This document shows positions 49,301 through 57,576 of a DNA stretch of 64,000 nt, in pieces; within the stretch, counting starts at the first letter, position 1, and the number at the start of each line of letters is the position of its first letter. A model generated the notes under the pieces. That model ran no database searches. It saw only the letters and a list, made by a program, of their open reading frames with translations, and had not been told where the DNA came from. Origin of the DNA: Mycolicibacterium palauense (GTDB lineage Bacteria > Actinomycetota > Actinomycetes > Mycobacteriales > Mycobacteriaceae); NCBI RefSeq assembly GCF_002592005.1, contig NZ_NVQF01000008.1, positions 46,513-110,512 of the forward strand, in the 5' to 3' direction. The position numbers were made by a program, and so were the translations under genes.

Positions 49301-50413
49301 GCGGTCCTGCGGCGAGGTCACCGTGCGCTGGCCGGGCAGGCCGGGCCCCATGTAGCCCATCTCGCGGCCGCCCATCGCGTTGGGTTGGCCGGTCAGCGAC
49401 ATCGGTCCGCTGCCGGGCCGGCAGATCGTGCCGGTGGCCAGGTGCAGGTTGCAGATCGCGTTGGTGTTCCAGGTGCCGTGGGTGCTCTGGTTGAGCCCCA
49501 TCGTCCAGCAGGACATCCATTCACCGGCCTCGGCGATCATCGCCGCCGCGGTGCGGATGTCCTCCTCGGCCAGGCCGGTGATCTCGGCGACCCGCTCCGG
49601 CGGATAGTCGGCCAGGAACTGCGGCATCGCCTCCCATCCCTCGGTGTGCTCGGCGATGAAATCGCGGTCGATGTCCCCGGATTCGACCAGCAGATGCAGA
49701 ATGCCGTTGAGCAGCGCCAGGTCGGTGCCCGGCCGGATCGGCAGGAACAGGTCGGCCTTGGCGGCGGTCTCGGTGCGGCGCGGGTCCACCACGATCAGCT
49801 TCGCGCCCGCCTTCATGCGGTCGATCATCCGCAGATACAGGATCGGGTGGCAGTCGGCCATGTTCGCACCGATCACGAAGAACAGGTCGGCGCAGTCGAA
49901 GTCGGTATAGGAGCCGGGCGGCCCGTCGGCACCCAGGGACTGCTTGAAACCCGTGCCCGCGCTGGCCATGCACAGGCGCGAGTTCGACTCCAGGTAGGTG
50001 GTGCGCAGATAGCCCTTGGCCAGCTTGGTGGCGACGTACTGCGCCTCCAGCGACATCTGCCCGGACACGTAGAGCGCCACCGAGTCCGGGCCGTGCTCGT
50101 CGATGATCGCCCGGAGCCGGCGGGCCGCCTCGGCGACCCCGTCGTCGACCGGTGTCGGTACGGCCTCCTCCGATCGCGACGGCCGCACCAGTGCCGAGGT
50201 GAGCCGACCCTCGGTGGCGGCCATCATCTCCGCATGAGTCGCGCCCTTGGTGCACAGGCGGCCGAAGTTGGTCGGGTGCAGCCGGTCACCGCTGACACGC
50301 GCGATGACCGGCCGCCCCTCCTCGCTTCTGGTCTGCACCGCGATACCGCAGCCGACACCGCAGTATGAGCACGCCGTTCGGGTCGTCGTTCCCGATTCCG
50401 TGGGAGCAGCCAT
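46346..50413 (-). CDS. Assimilatory nitrate reductase fused to flavodoxin/FAD reductase
   Basis: A single 1355-aa chain that can take electrons from NAD(P)H to nitrate. Domains: a [4Fe-4S] site (Cys15, Cys18, Cys22, Cys54) and bis-MGD molybdopterin oxidoreductase of NasA/NarB type (to about 730); an FMN flavodoxin-like domain (WASQTGNAEDFA, TSTFGDGGPPDN, about 790-940); and a CysJ-like FAD/NADPH reductase (RQYSICSS, GPGTGIAPFRGFLQER, about 990-1355). The C-terminal HFYVCGDATRMAKDV and VRDVY end is that of CysJ. M. smegmatis NasN (MSMEG_4206) is of this type and sits in the same chromosomal neighbourhood. It follows narK by 71 bp. Confidence 0.94.
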   Translation of the reverse strand: MAAPTESGTTTRTACSYCGVGCGIAVQTRSEEGRPVIARVSGDRLHPTNFGRLCTKGATHAEMMAATEGRLTSALVRPSRSEEAVPTPVDDGVAEAARRLRAIIDEHGPDSVALYVSGQMSLEAQYVATKLAKGYLRTTYLESNSRLCMASAGTGFKQSLGADGPPGSYTDFDCADLFFVIGANMADCHPILYLRMIDRMKAGAKLIVVDPRRTETAAKADLFLPIRPGTDLALLNGILHLLVESGDIDRDFIAEHTEGWEAMPQFLADYPPERVAEITGLAEEDIRTAAAMIAEAGEWMSCWTMGLNQSTHGTWNTNAICNLHLATGTICRPGSGPMSLTGQPNAMGGREMGYMGPGLPGQRTVTSPQDRAFVEQRWRRPPGTIRSEVGPGTVEMFRRLSRGEIKAVWVICTNPVASMANRASVITGLEAAELVITQDAYADTATNRYADIVLPAALWAESDAVMVNSDRNLTLLQQSIPPAGQARPDWELICGVAGHLGFGADFAFGSSAEIFDEIREFHNPRTGYDLRGASYERLRRTPLQWPVPPDPDGTDGDRHPIRYLNDGVSQDLFVDEAGHRPRLAFATDSRRAVFHPRPHMEAAELPDDEYPMVLNTGRLQHQWHTMTKTGRVAKLNKLNGGPFVEIHPDDAAAAGIVAGTPVELTSRRGRAVLPAVLTDRVRPGNVWVPFHWNDEHGEYLAVNALTNDAVDPASLQPEFKVCAVALRPVALEAVPPMLDGAPGLDDDEKIYLTGFFAGIEHGQPGVPVLPVGAPLRPRTRLWVDGLLAGIYSRSGTAEVPAAATAADTGTGPLLLWASQTGNAEDFAARLGDRLGGARLRAMDDVDVAELAAAGDVVIVTSTFGDGGPPDNGAGLWRQLAAEDAPQLDGVRFAVLGIGDRSYDNFCGYAKSLDTRLADLGATRLLERADCEIYDDEPMARWADDVAGRLPEARAGAGGAVAEPHAGGGAVTGGGAVAAPARPFTRADPLLAPLCRNTRLTPVSSAKEVRHFGFDLSAHDADTVDYAVGDSLGVFARNSDVAVDSWLGCTGLSGSAPVVVDGAETTLRQALTVSYDITRVTPGLLAFVAENCRDTAAARLLRGDRADLDRWLVNRNGLDVLAQFAVRADPEQWQSALVRLTPRQYSICSSPLVSPREVQLTVSVVRYRGADGGPRGGVASTHLADLPGGAGVPVFLQRSPHFRPPADPATPMIMVGPGTGIAPFRGFLQERRALGHTGGNWLFFGDQHRTENFYYREELQEMVAAGLLHHLDLAFSRDQDRRVYVQHKMTDQGAALWRWLDDGAHFYVCGDATRMAKDVDAALTEIIRVHGGMTREAATDYKRAMVAAKRYVRDVY

Positions 50414-50484
50414 GGTCTCCAGTAGTGGGCAGAGTCGGTTGTGGTTATCTCACCGGGGTATCCGCGCCGGACGGATCCGCCCGT

Positions 50485-51885
50485 TCACACCCCGGCCCGG
50501 GCCATCCGGGTGCCCTTGCGCAGGTAGCAGTACCAGGTCACGCCGAGCAGGACGAGGAAGAACGCCACGTAGAACTGCAGCGCGGGCTGGATGTTGCCGA
50601 AGCTGGCCTTGGACCAGGCGTAGGCCAGCGGCACGATGAACCCGCCGAAGGCGCCCACCGAGGAGATGATCCCCAGCGCGCCGGCGGCCTGCCGGCGCAT
50701 GAACACCATCGTGTCGGGATCGCCACCGGCGTCCTCGCCCTTGACCTGGAAGATCCTCGAGATCATCCGGTAGGTGGATCCGTTGCCGATTCCGGTGGCG
50801 ACGAACAGGAACATGAAGGCCACGAAGAACACCGGCAGGTTGACCGCGCGTACCGACCACAACGCGGCGGCGGCCCCGGCGGCCAGCATGACGAAGCTCG
50901 CGGCGGTGATGCGGGCGCCGCCGATCCGGTCGGAGAGCTTGCCACCCAGCGGCCGCGCGATCGAGCCGATGCCGGCGCCCAGGAACGCCCAGGCCAGCGC
51001 GATGTCACCGCGGTCGAATACGGCCTTGAGCAGGGTGGGGAACGCCGCGGAGTAGCCGATGAAGGAGCCGAAGGTGCCGATGTACAGCAGCGACATCACC
51101 CAGGTGTCGGCGTGCCGCAGCGACTGCCAGACCGGCTTCACGTCGGCCTTGGCCTCGGTCAGGTTGTTCATGAACAGGAAGGCACACACCGCCGCGACGA
51201 CGGCCAAGGGCACGTAGAACAGCCCCGCCCGCGACAGCGCGACGCCGCCCCCGGCCACGACCACCAGCGGGATGATCTTCTGGGCGACCGCCACACCGAT
51301 ATTGCCCCCGGCCGCGTTGAGCCCCAGTGCCCAGCCCTTCTCCTTCTCGGGGTAGAAGAACGAGATGTTGGCCATCGAGGAGGCGAAGTTGCCCCCGCCG
51401 AAACCGGCCGTCGCCGCGATCAGCACCAGCGCCGGGAACGGGAACGTGGGATCACCGACCGCCCAGGCCATCAGCAGGCACGGGATCAGCAGCATCGATG
51501 CCGAGATCACCGTCCAGTTGCGGCCGCCGAACACCGGGATGGCGAAGGTGTAGGGAATGCGCAGGAACGCCCCGACGCCGCTGGGCACCGCCACCAGCCA
51601 CAGCGCCTGGGTGGTGCTCAGCGCCCACCCGGAGGCCGCCGCGGAACCGTCGGCACCCGCGGTCATCTGCACCACGACGATGCTCCACAGCAGCCACACC
51701 GAGAACCCGATGTGCTCGGCGAAGATCGAGAAGATCAGGTTGCGCCGCGCGACGGGTTTGCCGGTGGTGGACCAGAATTCGGGGTCCTCGGGACGCCAGT
51801 CGTCGATCCAGTGTTTGCCCTTGTGGTGGCGGTGTCCGGGAGGCGCCGGAGGGGCGAGAGCGGTTGCCTCGGTGGTGGTCGACAC
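50485..51885 (-). CDS. narK: Nitrate/nitrite transporter, NarK/NasA (NNP) family
   Basis: MFS permease (466 aa, 12 helices) for nitrate import and/or nitrite exchange. It carries the nitrate signature twice in NNP form: GFGGGNFASSMANISFFYP in helix 5 and a second Gly-rich stretch GALGIISSVGAFGGFIVPLAY in helix 11. The N-terminal cytoplasmic part is hydrophilic (HRHHKGKHWIDDWRPED). GTG 51885 has GGAG 8 nt upstream. It heads the minus-strand unit with nitrate reductase and is divergent from the nitrite reductase operon. Confidence 0.92.
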   Translation of the reverse strand: MSTTTEATALAPPAPPGHRHHKGKHWIDDWRPEDPEFWSTTGKPVARRNLIFSIFAEHIGFSVWLLWSIVVVQMTAGADGSAAASGWALSTTQALWLVAVPSGVGAFLRIPYTFAIPVFGGRNWTVISASMLLIPCLLMAWAVGDPTFPFPALVLIAATAGFGGGNFASSMANISFFYPEKEKGWALGLNAAGGNIGVAVAQKIIPLVVVAGGGVALSRAGLFYVPLAVVAAVCAFLFMNNLTEAKADVKPVWQSLRHADTWVMSLLYIGTFGSFIGYSAAFPTLLKAVFDRGDIALAWAFLGAGIGSIARPLGGKLSDRIGGARITAASFVMLAAGAAAALWSVRAVNLPVFFVAFMFLFVATGIGNGSTYRMISRIFQVKGEDAGGDPDTMVFMRRQAAGALGIISSVGAFGGFIVPLAYAWSKASFGNIQPALQFYVAFFLVLLGVTWYCYLRKGTRMARAGV

Positions 51886-52255
51886 GTCGAAGTCTCCTGT
51901 CGGGGAACATGGTGGTGATGCCGGGGCCGGGGGCGCGACGGTGGGCCCCCAGCTGGGTTCCCCGACGCTATGAACGCCGTGTTACGAGTCCGAACGGACG
52001 GCGTAAAACGACCGATACAAAGATCTCATCGCGGCGCCGGCGGCGATGTCAGCGACGGTATTCATCCTCGACTCACCCCCGAAACAGCCGCGTAACAATC
52101 CCGACCTAGCTTCGGGCCTACACCGAGCTGCTGCCAGTGATGGCAGACGTCGACAACGGTATCTCTGAACAGCTTTAGCTACAAGGCTTTTCAGCTGCCC
52201 CCGGCCGATTCTGTCCGGGCGGGGCGACACAATCGACCGGAGGGCGAGCAGACGT
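51886..52255. promoter_or_regulatory. Divergent control region between narK and the nitrite reductase operon
   Basis: A 370-bp gene-free region that must hold both promoters. The A+T-richer patches are at 51965-52030 and 52080-52200. Besides the GlnR-like box (52081-52096) there is a looser cluster of AC dinucleotides at 51984-52018 (GTTAC-N6-GAACG) whose spacing is one base short of the GlnR consensus. The ribosome site for the 117-aa gene, GGAGGGCGAG, lies just before 52256. Confidence 0.5.
52081..52096 (+). promoter_or_regulatory. GlnR-like binding box
   Basis: GAAAC-AGCCGC-GTAAC, two half-sites whose AC pairs are 9 nt apart, matches the actinobacterial GlnR pattern (alternating gTnAC and GaAAC with 6-nt gaps). 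It is 160 bp upstream of the nitrite reductase operon. GlnR is the known activator of nitrate/nitrite assimilation in M. smegmatis and Streptomyces. Flanking half-sites are poor, so the call is moderate. Confidence 0.45.
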
Positions 52256-52609
52256 ATGAACGACGGCAGCACACCACGCTTCCTGCAGGGCGCGTTCGAC
52301 TTCGACGGCAAGGGCTACGACAAGGCCGATCCACTGGACCCCTCGCTGCGGTACGCGGTGCCCGCCGGCGCCACCACCCAGCCGGTGTACTTCCGCGGCG
52401 GCAACTCCAGCGACGAGATGGTCACCGTGATCCTCTACCGCGATGGAAAACCCATGCGCTACTTCCCTATCGGCGCCAAGAGTGCCAGTCATGTCGCACT
52501 GCGCGTGGTCGAGGACCTGCTCGCCGACACCGTGCTGGAGCTCTACATCGCCGCGCCGGCGGGCTCGTCGGGCAGCGTCGTCGTCGACCTGGGCCTGGTG
52601 GAGTTCTAG
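52256..52609 (+). CDS. Uncharacterised small protein coupled to NirB
   Basis: A 117-aa soluble protein. The start is ATG 52256 with GGAGGGCGAG upstream. Its stop codon TAG is directly followed by the nirB ATG, so translation is tightly coupled. I do not recognise a family. Predicted mostly beta: YAVPAGATTQPVYFRGG, MVTVILYRDGKPMRYFPIG, DTVLELYIAAPAG and SGSVVVDLGLVEF. It has no Cys, so it is not a redox carrier with Fe-S centres. A structural or assembly role in nitrite reductase is inference from position. Confidence 0.85.
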   Translation: MNDGSTPRFLQGAFDFDGKGYDKADPLDPSLRYAVPAGATTQPVYFRGGNSSDEMVTVILYRDGKPMRYFPIGAKSASHVALRVVEDLLADTVLELYIAAPAGSSGSVVVDLGLVEF

Positions 52610-55129
52610 ATGACCGCCACCGTCAGCGCCGGGTCCAACGGCCACGCCGGGTCCACCGCGAAGGCCCGGCTGGTCGTCGTCGGCAACGGCATGGCCGGGA
52701 TCCGTGCCATCGAGGAGGTGCTCACCCGCGGCGGCGCCGAGAAGTACTCGATCACGGTGTTCGGTGACGAACCCTACGGCAACTACAACCGCATTCTGCT
52801 GTCCAATGTGCTCGCCGGCAGCGACGACCCGGCCGAGATCTACCTCAACGCCCTGGACTGGTACACCGAGCACGAGATCGACCTGCGCGCCGGTGTCCGC
52901 GTGGTGCGTATCGACACCTACGCCCACCTGGTCTACGCCGACGACGGCACCGCCATGCGCTACGACAAACTGATCCTGGCCACCGGAAGCCGTTCGTTCT
53001 TCCCACCGATGACCGGACTGTGGCGCGACGACAAGACCCTGGCCGACGGGGTGTTCGGGTTCCGCACCCTCGACGACACCTCGGCGATGATCGCCGAGGC
53101 CGCCACCCGCACCAAGGCGGTGGTCATCGGCGGCGGCCTGCTTGGCCTGGAGGCCGCCCGCGGGCTGCAGAACCGCGGACTGACCGTCGATGTCGTCCAT
53201 GCCGGCCCCACGCTGATGAACGCCCAGCTCGACGACCTGGCCGGCAACATTCTGCGGAACTCGGTGGAGGCGTTGGGCATCGGTGTGCACACCGAGAAAC
53301 GCACCACCGAGGTGCTCGTCGACGACCCGACCGGCCGGCTGGCGGGCATCGTCTTCTCCGACGGTGAGCGGCTGGACTGCGACATGCTGGTGATCGCGGC
53401 CGGGATCCGGCCCAACGTCGGGCTGGCCATGCGTGCCGGGTTGACGGTCGAACGCGCGATCGTCGCCGACGACCACATGCGTTCGGTCGACGATGACGAC
53501 ATCTACGTCGTCGGCGAGTGCGCCCAGCACCGCGGGCAGGTCTACGGGCTGGTGGCCCCGCTGTGGGAGCAGGCCAGGGTGCTGGCCGACCATCTCACCG
53601 GGACCGACCCGGGCGCGGCCTATCACGGGTCCCGGGTCGCCACCAAACTCAAGGTCGCCGGTGTGGACGTCGCCGCGATGGGCGTCAAGACACCCGAACA
53701 CCCCGACGACGAATTCATCCAGTACTCCGAACCCAAGCACGGTGTCTACAAGACCGTCGTCATCCGCGACGGCAAGCTCGTCGGGGCAACCCTGGTCGGC
53801 GACGTGAGCAAGGTGTCGTTCCTGAGCCAGGCCTTCGACAACGGGCTGCCGCTGCCCGAGGAGCGGGTGGCGCTGATGTTCGACATCGGCACCCCCGACG
53901 TCGAGGTCGGGGTCGCCGAACTCGCCGACGACGCCCAGGTGTGCAACTGCAACGGGGTGTCCAAGGGCACCCTGGTGGGCTGTGTCCAGGACGGCGAGAC
54001 CTCGGTCAGCGGGGTGATGGCCAAGACCAGGGCGGGCAAGGGCTGCGGATCGTGTAAGCAACTGGTCGGCCAGATCGTCGAATGGGCCGCCGGCGGCGCG
54101 GTCACCGAGGACCCCTCCGCTTCCTGGTACGTGCCCGGGGTGCCCTACGACAAACCGGCGCTGATGGCCAAGATCCGCGAACTGAAGCTGCACTCGGTGT
54201 CCTCGGTGTTCGCCGCGCTGGCCCCGGACGGCAGGCCGGACGCCGGGTCGAAGATGGCGCTGTCGTCGTTGCTGGAGATGATGTGGGCCGAGGAGTTCGT
54301 CGACGAACGCGACGCCCGCTTCATCAACGACCGCGTGCATGCCAACATCCAGCGCGACGGCACCTTCTCGGTGGTGCCGCAGATGCGCGGCGGTGTGACC
54401 AGTTCGGCTCAGCTGCGCCGCATCGCCGACGTCGCCGACAAGTACGACATCCCCATGATCAAGCTGACCGGTGGTCAGCGCATCGACCTGCTGGGGGTGC
54501 GCAAGGAGGACCTGCCCGCAGTGTGGGCGGATCTGGACATGCCCTCCGGCTATGCCTACAGCAAGAGCTTCCGGACGGTGAAAACCTGTGTGGGCAGCGA
54601 CTTCTGCCGCTACGGACTGGGTGACTCCACCGCACTGGGCATCGCGATCGAGGAGCGCTACCAGGGACTGGCCAGCCCCGGGAAGATGAAACTGGCCGTC
54701 ACCGGCTGCCCCCGCAACTGCGCCGAGGCGCTGTGCAAGGACCTCGGCGTCGTCGCGGTCGAGGGCGGACGCTGGGAGATCTACGTGGGCGGCGCCGCGG
54801 GCGCGCACGTCCGCAAGGGCGATCTGCTGGCCACGGTGGAGACCCCCGAGCAGGTGATGACCCTGACCGGCCGATTCCTGCAGTACTACCGCGAGAACGC
54901 CAACTGGCTGGAACGCACCTATGCCTTCGTACCGCGGGTCGGCATCGACCACATCCGCGCGGTGGTGGTCGACGACACCGAGGGAGCCGCGGCTCAATTG
55001 GACGCCAACATGGCCAAATCCGTTGCCGCCTATCGCGATCCCTGGAAGGACGGCCGGGAGCCGGCCACCGAGGGGCAATTCCGCAGTGCGCTGCCGCTGC
55101 TGCCGCTGCCGCAGGTGCCGGTGCGATGA
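52610..55129 (+). CDS. nirB: NADH-dependent assimilatory nitrite reductase, large subunit
   Basis: Siroheme enzyme that reduces nitrite to ammonia with six electrons (839 aa). Domains: FAD/NADH reductase (about 20-320, VVVGNGMAGIRAIEEV and AVVIGGGLLGLEAARGL), a BFD-like [2Fe-2S] domain (about 445-500, CNCN and KGCGSCKQLVGQ), a nitrite/sulfite reductase ferredoxin-like half domain (HSVSSVFAAL region absent in some homologues), and the siroheme/[4Fe-4S] domain with CVGSDFC and CPRNC as the four Cys ligands. Starts immediately after the 117-aa gene and overlaps nirD (ATGA). Confidence 0.96.
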   Translation: MTATVSAGSNGHAGSTAKARLVVVGNGMAGIRAIEEVLTRGGAEKYSITVFGDEPYGNYNRILLSNVLAGSDDPAEIYLNALDWYTEHEIDLRAGVRVVRIDTYAHLVYADDGTAMRYDKLILATGSRSFFPPMTGLWRDDKTLADGVFGFRTLDDTSAMIAEAATRTKAVVIGGGLLGLEAARGLQNRGLTVDVVHAGPTLMNAQLDDLAGNILRNSVEALGIGVHTEKRTTEVLVDDPTGRLAGIVFSDGERLDCDMLVIAAGIRPNVGLAMRAGLTVERAIVADDHMRSVDDDDIYVVGECAQHRGQVYGLVAPLWEQARVLADHLTGTDPGAAYHGSRVATKLKVAGVDVAAMGVKTPEHPDDEFIQYSEPKHGVYKTVVIRDGKLVGATLVGDVSKVSFLSQAFDNGLPLPEERVALMFDIGTPDVEVGVAELADDAQVCNCNGVSKGTLVGCVQDGETSVSGVMAKTRAGKGCGSCKQLVGQIVEWAAGGAVTEDPSASWYVPGVPYDKPALMAKIRELKLHSVSSVFAALAPDGRPDAGSKMALSSLLEMMWAEEFVDERDARFINDRVHANIQRDGTFSVVPQMRGGVTSSAQLRRIADVADKYDIPMIKLTGGQRIDLLGVRKEDLPAVWADLDMPSGYAYSKSFRTVKTCVGSDFCRYGLGDSTALGIAIEERYQGLASPGKMKLAVTGCPRNCAEALCKDLGVVAVEGGRWEIYVGGAAGAHVRKGDLLATVETPEQVMTLTGRFLQYYRENANWLERTYAFVPRVGIDHIRAVVVDDTEGAAAQLDANMAKSVAAYRDPWKDGREPATEGQFRSALPLLPLPQVPVR

Positions 55130-55434
55130 GCAGCCGGATCCCGGTGGGCCCGGTCGAGGAGATCCCCGTGGGCGAGGGCCGCACCTACGCCGTGGCGGGC
55201 GAGCAGATCGCCGTGTACCGCCTGCGGGACGGTTCCCTGCGGGCGCTGGGGGCGATCTGCCCGCACAAGGGCGGCCCGCTGGCCGACGGGCTGACCGACG
55301 ACGCCGTGGTGGTCTGCCCGCTGCACAACTACAGCTACGACATGTGCACGGGAGCCGAGGTGACCGGCAGCGGTCTGTCGGTACGCGCCTACCCGGTCGA
55401 CGAGATCGGCGGCACGATCCAGATCACCGTATGA
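55126..55434 (+). CDS. nirD: Nitrite reductase small subunit, Rieske-type
   Basis: Small subunit of assimilatory nitrite reductase (102 aa) with a Rieske fold. All four Rieske ligands are present: Cys45 and His47 in CPHKGG, and Cys64 and His67 in CPLHNYSYD. It should therefore bind a [2Fe-2S] cluster, unlike E. coli NirD, which has lost the ligands. It begins inside the last codons of nirB (ATGA), so subunits are made in equal amounts. Last gene of the operon. Confidence 0.93.
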   Translation: MSSRIPVGPVEEIPVGEGRTYAVAGEQIAVYRLRDGSLRALGAICPHKGGPLADGLTDDAVVVCPLHNYSYDMCTGAEVTGSGLSVRAYPVDEIGGTIQITV

Positions 55435-55587
55435 CCGGCGTGAGGGGTCGCACGTGATCTCGATGGTCTGGCGCGAATTGTCGGGCGCAGGAGCGCCCCG
55501 GGCAGTATCGTCGGCGCGTCGTGTTCCCCCGACCGCGCCGGCAACCGGCATCGGTTTCCTCCGGCACCGAACCGAAAGACACCCGCC

Positions 55588-56823
55588 ATGGACGTCGCCC
55601 GCCGCCTGCGCACCGCGGTGGCCGCGCTGGTCACCCTGAGCGTGCTGAGCGGATGCGTGTCCCCGGAGAACCCGCGGCAGGCCACACCCACGACCCATAC
55701 CTCCACCGCGCCGGAAGTCACCGACCTCGTGCGCGCGACGATGACCGAACAGCATCTCAAGGCGGCACTGGTCCGCGTGACCATCGACGGCAAGGAGGTG
55801 CTCACCGAGGCGTTCGGCGACTCGATGACCGGAGTGCCGGCCACCACGGACATGCACTTCCGCAACGGTGCGGTGGCGATCTCCTACGTCGCCACCCTGC
55901 TGCTGCGCCTGGTCGACGAGGGCACGGTGTCCCTTCAGGACACGCTGTCCACGTGGCTGCCCGACATCCCGCATTCCGACCGGGTCACCCTGGGGCAGCT
56001 CGCGCAGATGACGTCGGGGTACGCCGACTACGTCCTGGGCAATGACGAGTTCAACGCCGCGCTCGACCGGGATCCGTTCCGGCAGTGGGAACCCGACGAG
56101 CTACTCGGCTACGCGGTGTCCAGACCGCTGCTCTACGAACCGGGCACCAACTGGAACTACTCCCACACCAACTATGTGCTGTTGGGGATGGCCCTGGAAC
56201 GTGCGACCGGCCAGCCGATGCCCCAGCTGCTCGACGAGCAGGTGCTGGGCCCCCTTGGCCTGAAGGACACCGCGAATTCCTTCACCGCGCAGATCCCGGC
56301 GCCCGTGCTGCACGCTTTCACCTCGGAACGCCGTGCGGCACTGCACGTTCCGCCCGATGTACCCTTCTACGAGGAGTCCACGTTCTGGAACCCGTCGTGG
56401 ACCATCACCCACGGCGCGGTGCAGACGACCACCATCTCCGATCTGGCCGCCGGCGCGGCCGGGGTGGGTTCGGGCCGGCTGCTGTCCCCCGAGTCCTATG
56501 CCGCCATGGCCTCCACCGACCTGCGCGGCCGGACCCACCCGCAACCGGGCTGTCCGACCTGCGCGGCGATGAGCACGGGGTACACCTATGGTCTCGGGCT
56601 GGTGATCTCGGGCGAGTGGTTACTGCAGAATCCGCAGTTCTTCGGCTACGCCGCGGTGGGGGCGTATCTGCCCTCGCGGCGGATCGCGATCGCGGTGGCG
56701 GTCACCTTCGATCGGGACGCCTTCGACGACGAGGGCGACTACCCCAACGCCGCCGACACGCTGTTCCGCCGGATCGCGGCCGAGCTGGCCCCGGAACAGG
56801 CTCCCCCGCAGCGACCGGGCTGA
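55588..56823 (+). CDS. Lipoprotein of the class C beta-lactamase/serine hydrolase fold, active site lost
   Basis: Exported lipoprotein (411 aa; lipobox LSGC, Cys23). The fold is that of class C beta-lactamase/DD-peptidase: after a variable N-terminus comes MHFRNGAVAISYVATLLLRLVDEGTVSLQDTLSTWLP, then LGQLAQMTSGYADY, NWNYSHTNYVLLGMALERATGQPM, and a C-terminal YTYGLGLVI. At the nucleophile the family has S-x-x-K; here residues 95-98 read AVAI, so both Ser and Lys are missing. The second motif Y-x-N reads YSH. It should be catalytically dead and act as a binding or regulatory protein. A true active site elsewhere in the fold is unlikely. Confidence 0.87.
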   Translation: MDVARRLRTAVAALVTLSVLSGCVSPENPRQATPTTHTSTAPEVTDLVRATMTEQHLKAALVRVTIDGKEVLTEAFGDSMTGVPATTDMHFRNGAVAISYVATLLLRLVDEGTVSLQDTLSTWLPDIPHSDRVTLGQLAQMTSGYADYVLGNDEFNAALDRDPFRQWEPDELLGYAVSRPLLYEPGTNWNYSHTNYVLLGMALERATGQPMPQLLDEQVLGPLGLKDTANSFTAQIPAPVLHAFTSERRAALHVPPDVPFYEESTFWNPSWTITHGAVQTTTISDLAAGAAGVGSGRLLSPESYAAMASTDLRGRTHPQPGCPTCAAMSTGYTYGLGLVISGEWLLQNPQFFGYAAVGAYLPSRRIAIAVAVTFDRDAFDDEGDYPNAADTLFRRIAAELAPEQAPPQRPG

Positions 56824-56841
56824 GACGGTACCGTCAAGGCC

Positions 56842-57576
56842 GTGGCACCGAAAGTCCTGTTCATCTACAACGATCCGACCGCTCCGGAGGCCCTGCTGGG
56901 TGACGCGTTCACCGAGCGCGGGTTCGACGTGGAGGTGTTCACCGCCGTCCCGGAGGACCGCGTGGACCACCCGGCGTTCGACGTCGAGTTTCCCGACCCC
57001 ACCGGCTACGACGTCATCGTCCCGCTGGGATCCCGGTTCTCGGTGCACGACGAGGCCCTGGGGCGCACCTGGGTCGGCGCGGAGATGGCGATGGTTCGCG
57101 ACGCCGCAGCCGCGGGCGTGGGTGTGCTCGGCGTGTGTTTCGGCGGCCAACTGGTGGCGCAGGCGTTCGGGGGTACCGTCTCCCGGTCGCCGGCACCGGA
57201 GATCGGCTGGTACGAGCTCGACAGCAGCGACCCCGGCCTGATCCCGGCCGGCCCCTGGTTCCAGTGGCACTTCGACCGGTTCAGCACCCCGCCGGGTGCC
57301 ACCGAGCTGGCCCGCACCGCGGGCGCCACCCAGGCCTTCGTGCTGGGCAGGACGATGGGCCTGCAGTTTCACCCCGAGCTCGACGCTCCGCTGCTGGACC
57401 TGTGGATCGCCCACGACCACGACGACGAGCTCGGCCGGCTCGGGCTCACCGCCGCCGGGCTGCGGGCGGCCACCGCCGCCGAACGCGATGCCGCGGTGTC
57501 GCGGTTGCGGGCGCTGGTCGCGGCGTTCCTGGACCGGGTCGCCGCCGACACCTCCGGGGCCGTGGCTCAGTCCTGA
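56842..57576 (+). CDS. Class I glutamine amidotransferase-like protein
   Basis: Stand-alone GATase domain (244 aa). The nucleophile elbow is GVCFGGQ with the catalytic Cys, and the His-Glu pair is in LQFHPELD. It resembles the PuuD/GuaA-type amidase group of GMP synthase-like GATases. The start is GTG 56842, 18 bp after the serine-hydrolase-fold lipoprotein gene, so they may be cotranscribed. The partner synthase is not adjacent; the substrate could be a gamma-glutamyl compound. Confidence 0.88.
   Translation: MAPKVLFIYNDPTAPEALLGDAFTERGFDVEVFTAVPEDRVDHPAFDVEFPDPTGYDVIVPLGSRFSVHDEALGRTWVGAEMAMVRDAAAAGVGVLGVCFGGQLVAQAFGGTVSRSPAPEIGWYELDSSDPGLIPAGPWFQWHFDRFSTPPGATELARTAGATQAFVLGRTMGLQFHPELDAPLLDLWIAHDHDDELGRLGLTAAGLRAATAAERDAAVSRLRALVAAFLDRVAADTSGAVAQS

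Noticed and set aside
48473..50368. A 631-codon plus-strand frame inside the nitrate reductase gene
   Set aside because: Reverse shadow of nitrate reductase with no recognisable motifs or ribosome site.
52175..55078. A 967-codon minus-strand frame opposite nirB
   Set aside because: Reverse shadow; nirB carries all siroheme and Fe-S motifs, whereas the shadow has low-complexity composition.
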